A stretch of DNA of 64,000 nt, from NCBI GenBank assembly GCA_003506435.1, contig DOAQ01000025.1, positions 107,357 through 171,356 of the forward strand, written 5' to 3'. Position 1 is the first letter of the stretch, and the number at the start of each line of letters is the position of its first letter. Both the position numbers and the translations under genes were made by a program. The notes below the pieces were generated by a model, which saw only the letters and a program-made list of their open reading frames with translations, did not search any database and was not told the DNA's origin. Source of the DNA: Prolixibacteraceae bacterium. Its GTDB lineage: Bacteria; Bacteroidota; Bacteroidia; Bacteroidales; Prolixibacteraceae. Below are positions 53,430-62,795 of this stretch, in pieces.

Positions 53430-55478
53430 ATGAAACCGATTACAAATTTAAAGAAGGGATCGCGCATAGCGCGGTTCCTTTATAACCTGACCCTTAAAAG
53501 TGTTATTGTTGGCGCTTTGATTTTGACTGGTATCCAATCGCCTCTTCAGGCCCAGGATGCAAAGTTCACGAAACCATCCTGGTGGTTTGGCGCAGCAGGC
53601 GGTTTAAACTTGAATTTCTACCGCGGAACCACGCAACAATTGACTTCAGCAGATTTTCTCACTCCAACGGCCTTTCATGATGGCCAGGGAATCGGATTTT
53701 TTGCCCTTCCTATCCTGGAGTTTCATCGTCCGGATACACGGCTGGGCTTTATGCTCCAGGCCGGATACGAAAGCCGAAAAGGTGAGTGGGAACAGGTAGT
53801 CACACCTTGTAACTGCCCGGCAGACTTATCGACTGACCTTTCGTATGTTACAGTAGAACCAAGCTTGCGTATTGCCCCCTTCAAATCGAATTTTTATGTA
53901 TATGGAGGTCCGCGTCTGGGCATCAATATCAATAAACAATTTGTATATGAGCAAGGGATTAATCCGGCCTTCCCGGAACAAGTGGCTGAACCGGATCTGA
54001 CCGGAGATTTCAGCAATATGGACAAATACCTGATCTCGATGCAAGTCGGGGCCGGATATGATATTTCGCTTTCGGCAGAGGCCCGGCAGACACAAGTTGT
54101 GCTTTCTCCTTTTATCGCTTTTCATCCCTATTTCGGGCAGAATCCACGGACAATAGAATCATGGAACCTGACCACTCTGAGGGCAGGACTTGCCCTTAAG
54201 TTTGGACGGGGACGTGAGGTACATCAGGAGATAATCACTCCATTGCCCGTAAAGAAAATAGAGGTGGTAGTTCCGGAAGTAAAATTTACGGCCAATGCGC
54301 CAAAAAACGTCCCTGTCGAACGCAGGGTACGGGAAACATTCCCGCTTCGTAACTATGTATTCTTCAATGAAGGATCGACTGAAATACCAAACCGCTATGT
54401 GCTGCTCCGTAAGAATCAGGTAAAAGACTTCAGGGAAGACCAACTGGAAGTATTCGCACCGAAAGAATTGTCGGGTCGATCAAAACGCCAGATGACGGTC
54501 TATTATAATGTTCTGAACATCCTCGGCGACCGGATGGTAAAAAACCCTGCAACAACTGTTACCTTGTCCGGATCTTCAATGGGAGGGATACAAGACGGGA
54601 AAGCAATGGCCGAATCGACTAAACTATACCTTGTTGATGTATTTGGAATTGAAGCTTCCCGGATTACTACCGAAGGCCGGATTAAACCTGTCATTCCATC
54701 TGAACAGCCGTGGGGCCAACTCGAATTGACACTCCTTCGCGAGGGAGACCGCAGGGTTTCCATCGGGAGCGGTTCGCCTGAATTGCTGATGGAGTTCCAG
54801 AGTGGACCGGATGCACCGCTTAAACCAGTGGAGATCGTTGCCGTTCAGGAAGCGCCAATCGACAGCTATGTTACTTTTAATGCCGATGGCGCCAATGAAG
54901 CATTCTCTTCATGGTCGATGAGAATTGCAGATGAACAGGGAAAAGTACAAAACTTTGGGCCCTATATACAGGAAACAGTGAGCATTCCCGGAAAATCAAT
55001 TTTGGGTACCCGCCCGGAAGGCGACTATAAGGTGACAATGATCGGCCAGTTAAAAGATGGCAAGGCAATAGAGAAGGAAACTTCGGTACACATGGTACTC
55101 TGGACACCTCCTGTAGATGAAGAGATGATGAGGTTCAGCGTATTGTATGAATTCAACGACTCAAAGGCCATCATGATTTACGAAAAGTACCTTACCGACG
55201 TGGTTGTACCAAAGATTCCGAAAGGGGGAACAGCTATCATACATGGTCATACCGATATTATCGGTGGTGAAGATATCAACCTGAAATTGTCATTGGCCCG
55301 GGCTAACGATGTCAAAGGCATTCTTGAAAAAGGTCTTACCAAGGCCGGACGAAACGATGTGAAATTTGAAGTACTCGGATTTGGTGAAGATCAGGATTTA
55401 GCGCCGTTTGATAATAAATACCCGGAAGAACGTTTTTATAACCGTACAGTTATAATTGACATTATTCCTAAGAAATAA
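53430..55478 (+). CDS. OmpA-family protein with N-terminal barrel
   Basis: A 682-residue exported protein: signal peptide ending SPLQAQDA, an outer-membrane barrel region at about 45-255 (WWFGAAGGLNLNFYRGT; FYVYGGPRLGININKQ), a linker, then OmpA-like parts, with the C-terminal domain containing IIHGHTDIIGGEDINLKLSL and FEVLGFGEDQDL. Such proteins with DUF3494 partners are found in Bacteroidota surface loci. It is probably translated with the ice-binding-like lipoprotein and may anchor or export it. A terminator follows 37 bases after the stop. Confidence 0.85.
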   Translation: MKPITNLKKGSRIARFLYNLTLKSVIVGALILTGIQSPLQAQDAKFTKPSWWFGAAGGLNLNFYRGTTQQLTSADFLTPTAFHDGQGIGFFALPILEFHRPDTRLGFMLQAGYESRKGEWEQVVTPCNCPADLSTDLSYVTVEPSLRIAPFKSNFYVYGGPRLGININKQFVYEQGINPAFPEQVAEPDLTGDFSNMDKYLISMQVGAGYDISLSAEARQTQVVLSPFIAFHPYFGQNPRTIESWNLTTLRAGLALKFGRGREVHQEIITPLPVKKIEVVVPEVKFTANAPKNVPVERRVRETFPLRNYVFFNEGSTEIPNRYVLLRKNQVKDFREDQLEVFAPKELSGRSKRQMTVYYNVLNILGDRMVKNPATTVTLSGSSMGGIQDGKAMAESTKLYLVDVFGIEASRITTEGRIKPVIPSEQPWGQLELTLLREGDRRVSIGSGSPELLMEFQSGPDAPLKPVEIVAVQEAPIDSYVTFNADGANEAFSSWSMRIADEQGKVQNFGPYIQETVSIPGKSILGTRPEGDYKVTMIGQLKDGKAIEKETSVHMVLWTPPVDEEMMRFSVLYEFNDSKAIMIYEKYLTDVVVPKIPKGGTAIIHGHTDIIGGEDINLKLSLARANDVKGILEKGLTKAGRNDVKFEVLGFGEDQDLAPFDNKYPEERFYNRTVIIDIIPKK

Positions 55479-55514
55479 GATTTTTAATCAATCATTTTGA
55501 TCTTTTATTACTTG

Positions 55515-55551
55515 AAAGAGGCTGTCTCAAAAGAGTTCAGCCTCTTTTTAT
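55515..55551 (+). terminator. Terminator of the ice-binding locus
   Basis: Stem AAAGAGGCTG / CAGCCTCTTT with a 13-base loop followed by TTATTTT. Confidence 0.88.
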
Positions 55552-55618
55552 TTTAGCCAATATTGGACTCAAATATGAAAATTCTCCTCGCGTAATTCTG
55601 CAATATTTCGAAGTCTTT

Positions 55619-57550
55619 TTACATCGAACCCACGAGTTCTGTTTGCCGGGCTCTTATCTGTTCCAGTTCTGTTTTTTTCTTATACGTGTCGGTGCCAATA
55701 TAGGAAGCTTTAGCAGCCAGCACTGCATCCTGCTTGGTTTTGTTCAGTTTGTTGAAAACTTCGGCTTCCATGAGATTGTCGATATATTGTCCTCCCAGCC
55801 AGGAAGCCAGGTCAAGAATGCTTTTTTCGTAGTCGCCGTTTAGTATTCCGCAAACAAATGAAGATGCCGTGGCCGGGACATCAGCCAACATACCGTAGGT
55901 TGGAATCAGTTTCACTGCTTCGAGCAAGAACCATTTCTGTTCCGAATCGACCGAAGCCAGGCAGCAGGCGAAACTCTTGAACCATGTTTCCGGGACATCA
56001 GCAGAAAGCGGGATCAGCGCATCGGTACGAGCCATTGTTTCTCTCATGTAACTGATCCGGGGCCTTTCGGTTTGGCTGCCGTCGAGTACGGCAATTTCAC
56101 CGGCAACCTGATAAATATGTGTCCCCTGCGACTTCAGTACTACTGCGGGATAGGAAAATTTGGTATAATACTGCATGGGATGCCTGTTGGCCGACAGAAA
56201 ATTTGTATTGTTCCCCTGATAAGTACTAAGTATGCTGGTTGTACCAACATAGAATTCATCGGCCGGGGCTCCATCCGGTTTATTTACCCAGGTGCAAACC
56301 AATTGAACACCAATCTGTTTTGTTCCCCATATTTTGCTTTCGTGAGCTTCGTAAATGTACTGTACAAGGTTCAGTTGCGGAAAGAACAGGCTTTTCACGC
56401 TCAGCGCAAAAGCATAAGGTTTTTCCGGCGAGTAGATATAAACTTGTTCCGGCACTTCATTAAGCTGATCGAATGCCAGTCCAAGTCCGACATTGACAAA
56501 TGCTTTGCGGCTTTTGTCGCCAACCTCGGCCACAACCTGAACTTCCAACGGAGCTTTTAATTCTTTCGTATCGGTATAATGATACCAGGCAACAGCATCG
56601 CCTTTGGCATCGGTAGTAACGGTGATGACTTTTCCTTTTTGCCCGTCGTCGCTGCGCAGTTCTCCGGGAGAATTCATCATCAGACTGAATTTTGCCTGAG
56701 TATTGGCTTTTCCTGTTTTGTAAACGATTTTGGCGGGCAATAAATCAGAAGCAGGAATCAGTCCCCGTTCGTTCGCATCGGCAAGCGGGTTAAATTTTGG
56801 ATAAACCTCAACATTGGTTGGTCCGTCAAAAGGTTTGTCCTGTGGAAGTTTTCGCAGGATATCGTTGGCAATTTTCCGGGCATCGGGCGCTTTATCGGGG
56901 CCTGTTTTATGAGCGTAAACTTCTACCTTGACGTATACATTTCCTGCGGCTGCATAATAAAAATGACGAAATTCCTTGCCAAAATCCCACTTGGCTTCGG
57001 CATCATGAAAATTGCCTTTCAGTAAAGAATTCACGTAGTTGAACATGGCGTCAATATTCATCCCGAATTCTTTCTTTTTCATTTTTTCGCCGCCTTGTTT
57101 CACGCGATAATCACTGCCTTCTTCCGGGTCGATGTTTACCTGGCAGAAGGTTCGCCCTTTATCGCGTTTGGTAATGGCATCTTCGGTATCGCCTTCCAGA
57201 TCGATAAAAGCAATGTTTGCCAATGAAAGTTTGCGATCGAGCGAACGTTGCGTCTTAAAAAGTGATGCCATCGGATTTTCATCAAGCGGATTGGTGACGT
57301 ATTTGGTCACTTCAATCAGAACGTTGATGTCGTTCTTTTCTTCGCTTTGCTGAAATGATTGTATTTCCAGCTTTTCGGAAATACCTTCTTCTTTACTAAG
57401 AATTTTGTTAGAAACAAGGATTTCGGGAGTCAGGGATTCAACATTGCCTTCAAATATTCCGTAGCCGGGAACATTTTTCAGCAGATTTTTTTGTGTGTAG
57501 GCTGTATTCCAGAGCAGGAATGCAAGCACAACCATAAAGATTTTCTTCAT
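55619..57550 (-). CDS. Large secreted protein of unknown function
   Basis: A 643-residue exported protein that I do not recognise. A signal peptide (MKKIFMVVLAFLLWNTAYTQ) is followed by mixed regions: an alpha/beta N-terminal part to about 190, an Ig-like segment at about 280-350 (PAKIVYKTGKANTQAKFSLMM; VITVTTDAKGDAVAWYHYTD), and a C-terminal part with DEFYVGTTSILSTYQGNNT. The Ig-like segment resembles those used as spacers in surface proteins. The ATG at 57550 is chosen because the signal peptide starts there. Monocistronic, convergent with the OmpA-family gene. Confidence 0.6.
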   Translation of the reverse strand: MKKIFMVVLAFLLWNTAYTQKNLLKNVPGYGIFEGNVESLTPEILVSNKILSKEEGISEKLEIQSFQQSEEKNDINVLIEVTKYVTNPLDENPMASLFKTQRSLDRKLSLANIAFIDLEGDTEDAITKRDKGRTFCQVNIDPEEGSDYRVKQGGEKMKKKEFGMNIDAMFNYVNSLLKGNFHDAEAKWDFGKEFRHFYYAAAGNVYVKVEVYAHKTGPDKAPDARKIANDILRKLPQDKPFDGPTNVEVYPKFNPLADANERGLIPASDLLPAKIVYKTGKANTQAKFSLMMNSPGELRSDDGQKGKVITVTTDAKGDAVAWYHYTDTKELKAPLEVQVVAEVGDKSRKAFVNVGLGLAFDQLNEVPEQVYIYSPEKPYAFALSVKSLFFPQLNLVQYIYEAHESKIWGTKQIGVQLVCTWVNKPDGAPADEFYVGTTSILSTYQGNNTNFLSANRHPMQYYTKFSYPAVVLKSQGTHIYQVAGEIAVLDGSQTERPRISYMRETMARTDALIPLSADVPETWFKSFACCLASVDSEQKWFLLEAVKLIPTYGMLADVPATASSFVCGILNGDYEKSILDLASWLGGQYIDNLMEAEVFNKLNKTKQDAVLAAKASYIGTDTYKKKTELEQIRARQTELVGSM

Positions 57551-57732
57551 AGATTTTGGTTTTTTGTTTGCCCTGCTTTTCCTGTACAGAAAAGACAGAG
57601 CGTAGTAACAAATGTACAATTTGCCGGAATACCTTTTGCAGAAAGAATAATTTTTACATCGCACTTTTTTTGAGCGTTATTTTCTCTTGACAGCGAACGA
57701 GATAAAAAGGGGAAATATTTTTGATGCAATCT

Positions 57733-58824
57733 TTATTGATTGTTTTTCAGCGTCAGCACACAATGAACAGGAAAATGGTCCGACAATTTCTCGCGGCCTG
57801 TTTCAAACCCGTAACTTTCAAATACCGGGTTGTGCAAAATATAATCAATGCGGAACGAGGGCAACCTTCCGTTGTAGGTGTTGCCAATACCATGTCCCGA
57901 TTCCACAAAAGCATCTTTCAGATCGCCTCGTACTTTCCGGTACGAATAGGAAACCGGGGTGTCGTTAAAATCGCCGCAAACAATTACCGGGTAGGGGCAG
58001 TTCCGGATGTGCCCGTCAAGTATCCGGGCTTGTTCTGCCCGTTTTATAAACGCTTGTTTTAGTTTCGAGCCAACCTTCTTTACCTTGTCGTAGTTTTTCG
58101 GTTTGTTGGTATACCGCAATGAGTCGATCGTGTTTAGTTCATGCGGTTTCAAACGGTTCGATTGCAAGTGACAGTTATATATCCGAAAGGTATCTTTATG
58201 AATGATCAGGTCGGCAAAAACGATCATGTTTCCCGTGTTCTCGTACTGAATTTCTCCTGTACCTGCGACAGGATAGCGCGTGTAAGTAACCGGTCCGCCT
58301 GTGCGGGAGGAACGTACCACCTGCATCCGGTTAATGTTGCCAAGTTTGGTTTTTATGGCATCCATCCGGAAACTCTGGCTGGTAATATTGGCTTCCTGCA
58401 AACAGATGATATCAAATTTCCCGTCTTCAAGATATTGAACTACTTTTTCAACCGTTGCCATTTTGGGTGAGACGCCGTCGGCAACGAAATATTTCACATT
58501 GTAACTGCAAACACGAATGCCTTCTTTCGGAGCTTTTTCTCCTTCAAACTGGACATAATTTCCCAAAAATCCGAACCCGACAAGGATGGCAAGAATGGAA
58601 ATGAGAGAATATTTTGCATTGAAGACGAACCAGTAAAGGACAAACAGGATATTAACCAGTACAATATACGGATATACCAGTCCAAAGAAGGCCGGTATCC
58701 AGAATTTCGCAGGGTTGATAAACACGGCAGTATACGAAAACAACAGGCAGACTGCAACCAGAATATTAATGAGGATGAATATATTTTTGAATAAACGTCT
58801 CAAGTTGAATAAGGTTAGTGGCAC
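57733..58824 (-). CDS. Membrane-anchored endonuclease/exonuclease/phosphatase-family protein
   Basis: A 363-residue protein with three membrane segments at about 12-92 (NIFILINILVAVCLLFSYTAV; PAFFGLVYPYIVLVNILFVLYW; LISILAILVGFGFL) and an EEP domain after them: VCSYNVKYF, IICLQEANITS, YNCHLQSNRL, VIVCGDFNDTPVSYS and EKLSDHFPVHCVL. All catalytic residues are present, so it is probably an active enzyme on the outer face of the membrane. A second EEP gene is at 30138. Substrate unknown. Confidence 0.9.
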   Translation of the reverse strand: MPLTLFNLRRLFKNIFILINILVAVCLLFSYTAVFINPAKFWIPAFFGLVYPYIVLVNILFVLYWFVFNAKYSLISILAILVGFGFLGNYVQFEGEKAPKEGIRVCSYNVKYFVADGVSPKMATVEKVVQYLEDGKFDIICLQEANITSQSFRMDAIKTKLGNINRMQVVRSSRTGGPVTYTRYPVAGTGEIQYENTGNMIVFADLIIHKDTFRIYNCHLQSNRLKPHELNTIDSLRYTNKPKNYDKVKKVGSKLKQAFIKRAEQARILDGHIRNCPYPVIVCGDFNDTPVSYSYRKVRGDLKDAFVESGHGIGNTYNGRLPSFRIDYILHNPVFESYGFETGREKLSDHFPVHCVLTLKNNQ

Positions 58825-58869
58825 ATGTTTCGTCTGTTACAAATATAAGATATAATTTGGTTCATTCCG

Positions 58870-58908
58870 TTTAGTGAGAGTTTCACTCTAAGTGAAGCTC
58901 TCACTAAA
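58870..58908. other. Hairpin between DUF362 gene and EEP gene
   Basis: Imperfect inverted repeat TTTAGTGAGAGTTTCACT / AGTGAAGCTCTCACTAAA with a 3-base loop. No T-run follows on the minus strand, so it may be a weak terminator or processing site after DUF362. Confidence 0.6.
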
Positions 58909-58916
58909 AAGACCTT

Positions 58917-59804
58917 CTATCCAACAATATTTTTCATTTCAATTTCAGTGTCTGAAAGAATTCCCAGCCCCAGTTCTGCTGCTATTTTCAGGTGTTCCAC
59001 AGTAAACGGGTCGATGCCCATCAGGCGGCAGGCAACGGCGTCGGCTGCCACAACATCGGCGCTTATTATCAACACGTGCTCTCCGCTTTTTCCTGAGACA
59101 GTTGACAGCAAATGTCCCGCATCGATTACCGTCAGATCGGGTTTTTTATAATACAGGAATTCTGCGATGCAACGGTTTGCCGCGGCTTGCCTGTAAAAAT
59201 CCTGATCCAGTATGCAGCCTGTCAGGTTTTTCAATCCCCCGGAGATGATGGTTTCCGGGTCGGTTTTCAGTACCGGCACATCAATCAGCAAACTTCCGTC
59301 GGAGAACGCATTGTGAATACGGGCGCGGGTCAGTACCGAAGCCCCCGGAATATCCTGTCCCCTGAAAAACAGTTCATGGTTGCCGGGAAGAACTTTGGCC
59401 GCAGCATCTTTCGCCACCCGCTCAATTCCGCTGTTCTTATAGCATTTGGTCCATTCATCGATGCAGTGGTCGAATACATAAACTGCTTTGCATTTATTTT
59501 TATAACATTGTTTTGTGATGTGCTTTACCAGCAAAGGATGGGTGGTAAGCCCTTCTTCGGGCAAAGCATTCCGGCTGATATCGGGCTTCAGCACCACGAG
59601 GGTCCCTTCTTTCACAAAGCGGGATAAACCTCCCATTTCAGAGAGGGTACGGTCGAATAGTTGCTGATAATCGTTACCCCGGGCAACAATCACTTTTGTT
59701 TTTCTGGTACCCGATACAAACGAACTGGCGGCTGAAAAAAAGGAAGTGCTGCATGCAAATGCAGTTCCCATGCTGGTTTTGCGTAAAAAATCCCGTCGTC
59801 TCAT
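58917..59804 (-). CDS. DUF362 family protein with Tat signal
   Basis: A 295-residue exported protein of the DUF362 group (often iron-sulfur or ferredoxin-linked). A twin-arginine signal (RRRDFLRKTSMGTAFACS) is present, then LVVLKPDISRNALPEEGLTTHPLLV, LLIDVPVLKTDP and GGLKNLTGCILD, which match the family. Only scattered cysteines are visible (ACSTS, QCYKNK, KCYKN, GCILD) and no CxxCxxC cluster, so a bound iron-sulfur centre is not supported. Role unknown. Confidence 0.85.
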   Translation of the reverse strand: MRRRDFLRKTSMGTAFACSTSFFSAASSFVSGTRKTKVIVARGNDYQQLFDRTLSEMGGLSRFVKEGTLVVLKPDISRNALPEEGLTTHPLLVKHITKQCYKNKCKAVYVFDHCIDEWTKCYKNSGIERVAKDAAAKVLPGNHELFFRGQDIPGASVLTRARIHNAFSDGSLLIDVPVLKTDPETIISGGLKNLTGCILDQDFYRQAAANRCIAEFLYYKKPDLTVIDAGHLLSTVSGKSGEHVLIISADVVAADAVACRLMGIDPFTVEHLKIAAELGLGILSDTEIEMKNIVG

Positions 59805-59827
59805 TGTTTTTGTTCTCGGGTTGCAAT

Positions 59828-60673
59828 TTACGGTTTTTGGGCCGAAATCATACGGTCTTTATCGTGTATATCTTTCCGAAATTCGATATTCACGTACCCG
59901 AAATCATGTAAAAGCTGTGCACATTCCGGTGCCATCGCTTCATTAATTTCCCAGTAAACCCGGCCTTTGGGTGTCAATGATTGTTTAGCAAACAGTAAAA
60001 TTGCCCGGTAAAAAAGCAGCGGGTTGTTATCGGGAACAAACAGGGCTGTCGCGGGTTCGTAATCCAGTACATTGGCTTGCATGCGCGTCTTTTCGCTTTC
60101 ACGTATATATGGAGGATTCGATACCAGCACATCGTATTGCTGACAGTTTGCGTTTGATCCGGGCTGAAGGATATTCATTCTGAAAAATGAAACTTCGGTC
60201 TGATTCAGCATTGCATTTTCGCGGGCCAGTTGCAAACAGGTTTCTGAAATATCGCAGGCAGAAACACGGGCTGTGGGCAGGTGTTTTTTCAGCGAAACAG
60301 GAATGCAGCCCGTCCCGGTTCCGATGTCAAGGATGCGGATTTCCGGGGCAAAAGTTTCCTTCAAAATCCAATCGATCAGTTCTTCCGTTTCGGGGCGGGG
60401 AATCAGCACGCCGGGACGACAAAAAAACTTTAGCCCGAAAAATTCCGTTTCTCCTAAAATATATTGAATGGGTTCCTGTTTTTTCAGTCGTGCAGTCATC
60501 TCTTCCAGCTTTTTTCGTTCAATGTCAGAAAGAATTTCGTTGCGGGCCAGCAGAATTTGTGTCCGGTTGTACGATTTTAGATGCTGAAGGACAAGGGAAC
60601 TCATCGCGTTGATCTCGGCTGCGGGATAAATGCCTGCCAATTCTTTTTTGATATGTGCAATGCCTGCCTGCAT
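59828..60673 (-). CDS. prmC: Peptide chain release factor N5-glutamine methyltransferase
   Basis: A 281-residue SAM-dependent methyltransferase that modifies the GGQ glutamine of release factors. Motif I is ILDIGTGTGCIPVSLKKHLP and the catalytic NPPY is in VSNPPYIRESEK. The N-terminal helical domain and IPRPETEELIDWILKE linker are typical. The ATG at 60673 is chosen because it leaves a 35-base gap to the divergent ribD start. Confidence 0.94.
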   Translation of the reverse strand: MQAGIAHIKKELAGIYPAAEINAMSSLVLQHLKSYNRTQILLARNEILSDIERKKLEEMTARLKKQEPIQYILGETEFFGLKFFCRPGVLIPRPETEELIDWILKETFAPEIRILDIGTGTGCIPVSLKKHLPTARVSACDISETCLQLARENAMLNQTEVSFFRMNILQPGSNANCQQYDVLVSNPPYIRESEKTRMQANVLDYEPATALFVPDNNPLLFYRAILLFAKQSLTPKGRVYWEINEAMAPECAQLLHDFGYVNIEFRKDIHDKDRMISAQKP

Positions 60674-60708
60674 TTTTGTATTTTTGGCAAAGTTAAACTT
60701 TTCCGGCG

Positions 60709-61755
60709 ATGGCAACCGATCAAAAATACATGCAACGCAGCCTCGAACTGGCGGCGCTCGGGCTTGGAGATGTAGCTCCCAACCCGATGGTGGGCTGCGT
60801 GGTGGTACACGACGGAAAAATTATCGGCGAAGGGTACCACCAAAAATACGGTGACGCCCATGCCGAAGTAAATGCCATCCGTTCAGTAAAAAATAAGGAA
60901 CTGCTTTCCGAATCGACCTTGTATGTGACCCTCGAACCCTGCGCCCACTTCGGGAAAACACCCCCCTGCTCTGATCTTATCATTGAAAACCGGATTCCAA
61001 AGGTAGTGGTCGGAACCATCGACCCGTTTGCAGAGGTAGCAGGCAAAGGCATTGAAAAAATGCGCAAAGCCGGTATCGATGTGGAGGTGGGGATGCTCGA
61101 AAACGAATGCCGCGAACTGAACCGTCGGTTTTTTACTTTTCATGAGAAAAAACGTCCGTATATTTTCCTGAAATGGGCGCAAACCGCCGATGGTTTTATC
61201 GACCGGGAGCGAAACGGGAACGGCGAGAAACCGGCATGGATCACCAACGAACTGGCACGGCGGCTGGTGCACAAACAACGCAGCGAAGAAGCGGCCATCC
61301 TGATTGGTACCAATACTGCTGAAAAAGACAACCCCTCGCTTACCGTCCGCGAATGGAAAGGAAACCAACCCTACCGCATGACGCTTGACCGTACCGGCAG
61401 GTTATCACCGGATTTGCATCTTTTCGACGGAGCAGCGCCAACCGTAATTTTTACGGCAACCGAAGCGGAGCCAAAGACACTGGTCGAATTTGTACCAATT
61501 GATTTCAGTAACGACCCTCTCCCTCTGATTATGGATCATTTGTATCGGAACAATATCCAGTCGGTAATTATTGAAGGAGGCGCCCGCCTGCTTACCAGCG
61601 TCATTTCGTCCGGACTGTGGGACGAGGCGCATGTGTACTTTGGCAACCAATTTTTCGGCAAGGGAATAAAAGCTCCCCAAATATCAGGAAAAATAATCGA
61701 CGTTGAACAACTGGATGAATGCCGGTTGACGGTGATGAGGAATGCTGATAAATGA
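60709..61755 (+). CDS. ribD: Bifunctional riboflavin deaminase-reductase RibD
   Basis: A 348-residue enzyme. The N-terminal deaminase has the zinc site HAEVNAIRS and TLEPCAHFGKTPPC, the C-terminal reductase begins at about residue 148 (PYIFLKWAQTADGFIDRER). Both halves are complete, so it performs the second and third steps of riboflavin synthesis. Other rib genes are not adjacent. No FMN riboswitch is visible in the 35-base leader. Confidence 0.96.
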   Translation: MATDQKYMQRSLELAALGLGDVAPNPMVGCVVVHDGKIIGEGYHQKYGDAHAEVNAIRSVKNKELLSESTLYVTLEPCAHFGKTPPCSDLIIENRIPKVVVGTIDPFAEVAGKGIEKMRKAGIDVEVGMLENECRELNRRFFTFHEKKRPYIFLKWAQTADGFIDRERNGNGEKPAWITNELARRLVHKQRSEEAAILIGTNTAEKDNPSLTVREWKGNQPYRMTLDRTGRLSPDLHLFDGAAPTVIFTATEAEPKTLVEFVPIDFSNDPLPLIMDHLYRNNIQSVIIEGGARLLTSVISSGLWDEAHVYFGNQFFGKGIKAPQISGKIIDVEQLDECRLTVMRNADK

Positions 61756-61998
61756 CAACTGGTATTCGACTTCTTTCGATAATGAACGCTAACGGTCTGG
61801 CGGTATATTGCTCCACATCTTAATGGCCTGTCCCGAATTTCTTTCGGAGAACCGCTGTATGCGTTTTCGGTCATTCCGGCGAAGGCCGGAATCTCATAAG
61901 TCACAGATGACTGCAATGTCTTAAAGAAAGGTTTACCTGGTATGTCATTGAAAGGGAGGAGCGAAGCTCGCGTATGTACAGTGGTGGAGCACTCGGGA
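61756..61998. other. Spacer between ribD and the terminal cassettes
   Basis: About 240 bases. Contains the third palindrome of the ATTCCGGC...GCCGGAAT class (61873-61892, with GTC before it). At 61982-62009 the minus strand reads like a tRNA 3' end (T-arm GGGTTCGATCCC then GAGTGCTCCACCA), but the rest of a tRNA is missing. Confidence 0.55.
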
Positions 61999-62092
61999 TC
62001 GAACCCCGATGCTCCCGATGTACATCGGGATTACGGGCTGTGAACTTTGTTGTCCGCACCGAAACCCCAATTGACATATAGTTTTTGTTAAC
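61999..62092. repeat. Direct-repeat/attC-like element left of toxin-antitoxin cassette 2
   Basis: Ninety-four bases nearly identical to 62909-63000, including ACTTTGTTGTCCGCACCGAA and CCAATTGACATATAGTTTTT. It ends at a GTTAAC core. A small hairpin CCCGATGTACATCGGG is nested in it. The outer left arm expected of a full palindrome is absent or diverged. Confidence 0.7.
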
Positions 62093-62110
62093 GCCAGGTT
62101 TTCGATTCCG

Positions 62111-62437
62111 TCAGGCGAGTTTAACCGTCTGATTGAGCAACTCAACATTGAAATTTACCTTGGCATTCAATGCTTTAAATACTTTTATTATTGTCTCAAA
62201 CCTTGCGTCTGTCAAACTATTCTCTAATTTTGAAATTTGAGCTTTCTTTACTCCAACAAGTTCGCCAAGTTGCTCCTGTGTCAGGTTACGCTCTTTTCTC
62301 GCTTGTTTAATTGCTTCTCCAAGCAAGTCTAGTCTCAACTCGCTTTCAAATGCGTCACGTTTTGGTGTTCCAATTTCGCCAATATATTTGTCAGTGATTT
62401 CTTCTAAACTGTAAGTTTTCAATTCTTTATTTTTCAT
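62111..62437 (-). CDS. HigA-type helix-turn-helix antitoxin
   Basis: A 108-residue protein with an XRE helix-turn-helix at about residues 50-90 (IKQARKERNLTQEQLGELVG, then KKAQISKLENSLTD) and a helical C-terminus. It overlaps the toxin gene by 11 bases and follows it, the HigBA order. It should bind the toxin and repress the shared promoter. Confidence 0.88.
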   Translation of the reverse strand: MKNKELKTYSLEEITDKYIGEIGTPKRDAFESELRLDLLGEAIKQARKERNLTQEQLGELVGVKKAQISKLENSLTDARFETIIKVFKALNAKVNFNVELLNQTVKLA

Positions 62438-62780
62438 CTCCGGAGATTTTTAGTTCAAAATATCGTTTTCTTATTCGCTCTGCCTTTTCAATGTCGCCTA
62501 AAGGCGTTTTATCAGTCTTTTTTATTCGTCCGTGGGTCGATATTACAACTGTTTTGGTATTTCCTGCCTTGTCCCAAAAAGCAAAAAGCCTGTAATGGGT
62601 TTTATTGAACAAAGTCCTGAACTCCCAGATTTCTCCTTTGAGTTTTTTAAAAAGTTCCTTGTCGTTAGAGAATTTTGCCTTTACCACGTTGTAGATAACT
62701 TTGTCCCTTGTCTTTTCGTCAAGACTGCCAAGGAATTGAGCAGCCTCCTCTAAAAACCGAACCTGAAATTTTTCATCCAT
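62427..62780 (-). CDS. HigB/RelE-type toxin
   Basis: A 117-residue toxin of the RelE/HigB group (Gp49-like). Characteristic strands are VRFLEEAAQFLGSLD, KLKGEIWEFRTLF, HYRLFAFWDKAG and VVISTHGRIKKTDKTP. RelE/HigB toxins cut ribosome-bound mRNA. Toxin precedes antitoxin, as in higBA operons. Confidence 0.88.
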   Translation of the reverse strand: MDEKFQVRFLEEAAQFLGSLDEKTRDKVIYNVVKAKFSNDKELFKKLKGEIWEFRTLFNKTHYRLFAFWDKAGNTKTVVISTHGRIKKTDKTPLGDIEKAERIRKRYFELKISGDEK

Positions 62781-62795
62781 CGTGTCATTCTTTTA

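Noticed and set aside
60674..60708. FMN riboswitch before ribD
   Set aside because: Only 35 bases separate the divergent prmC and ribD starts, too short for the element.
61930..62060. A complete tRNA gene on the minus strand
   Set aside because: Only a T-arm and acceptor-like end are visible; no matching 5' acceptor, D-arm or anticodon arm could be built.
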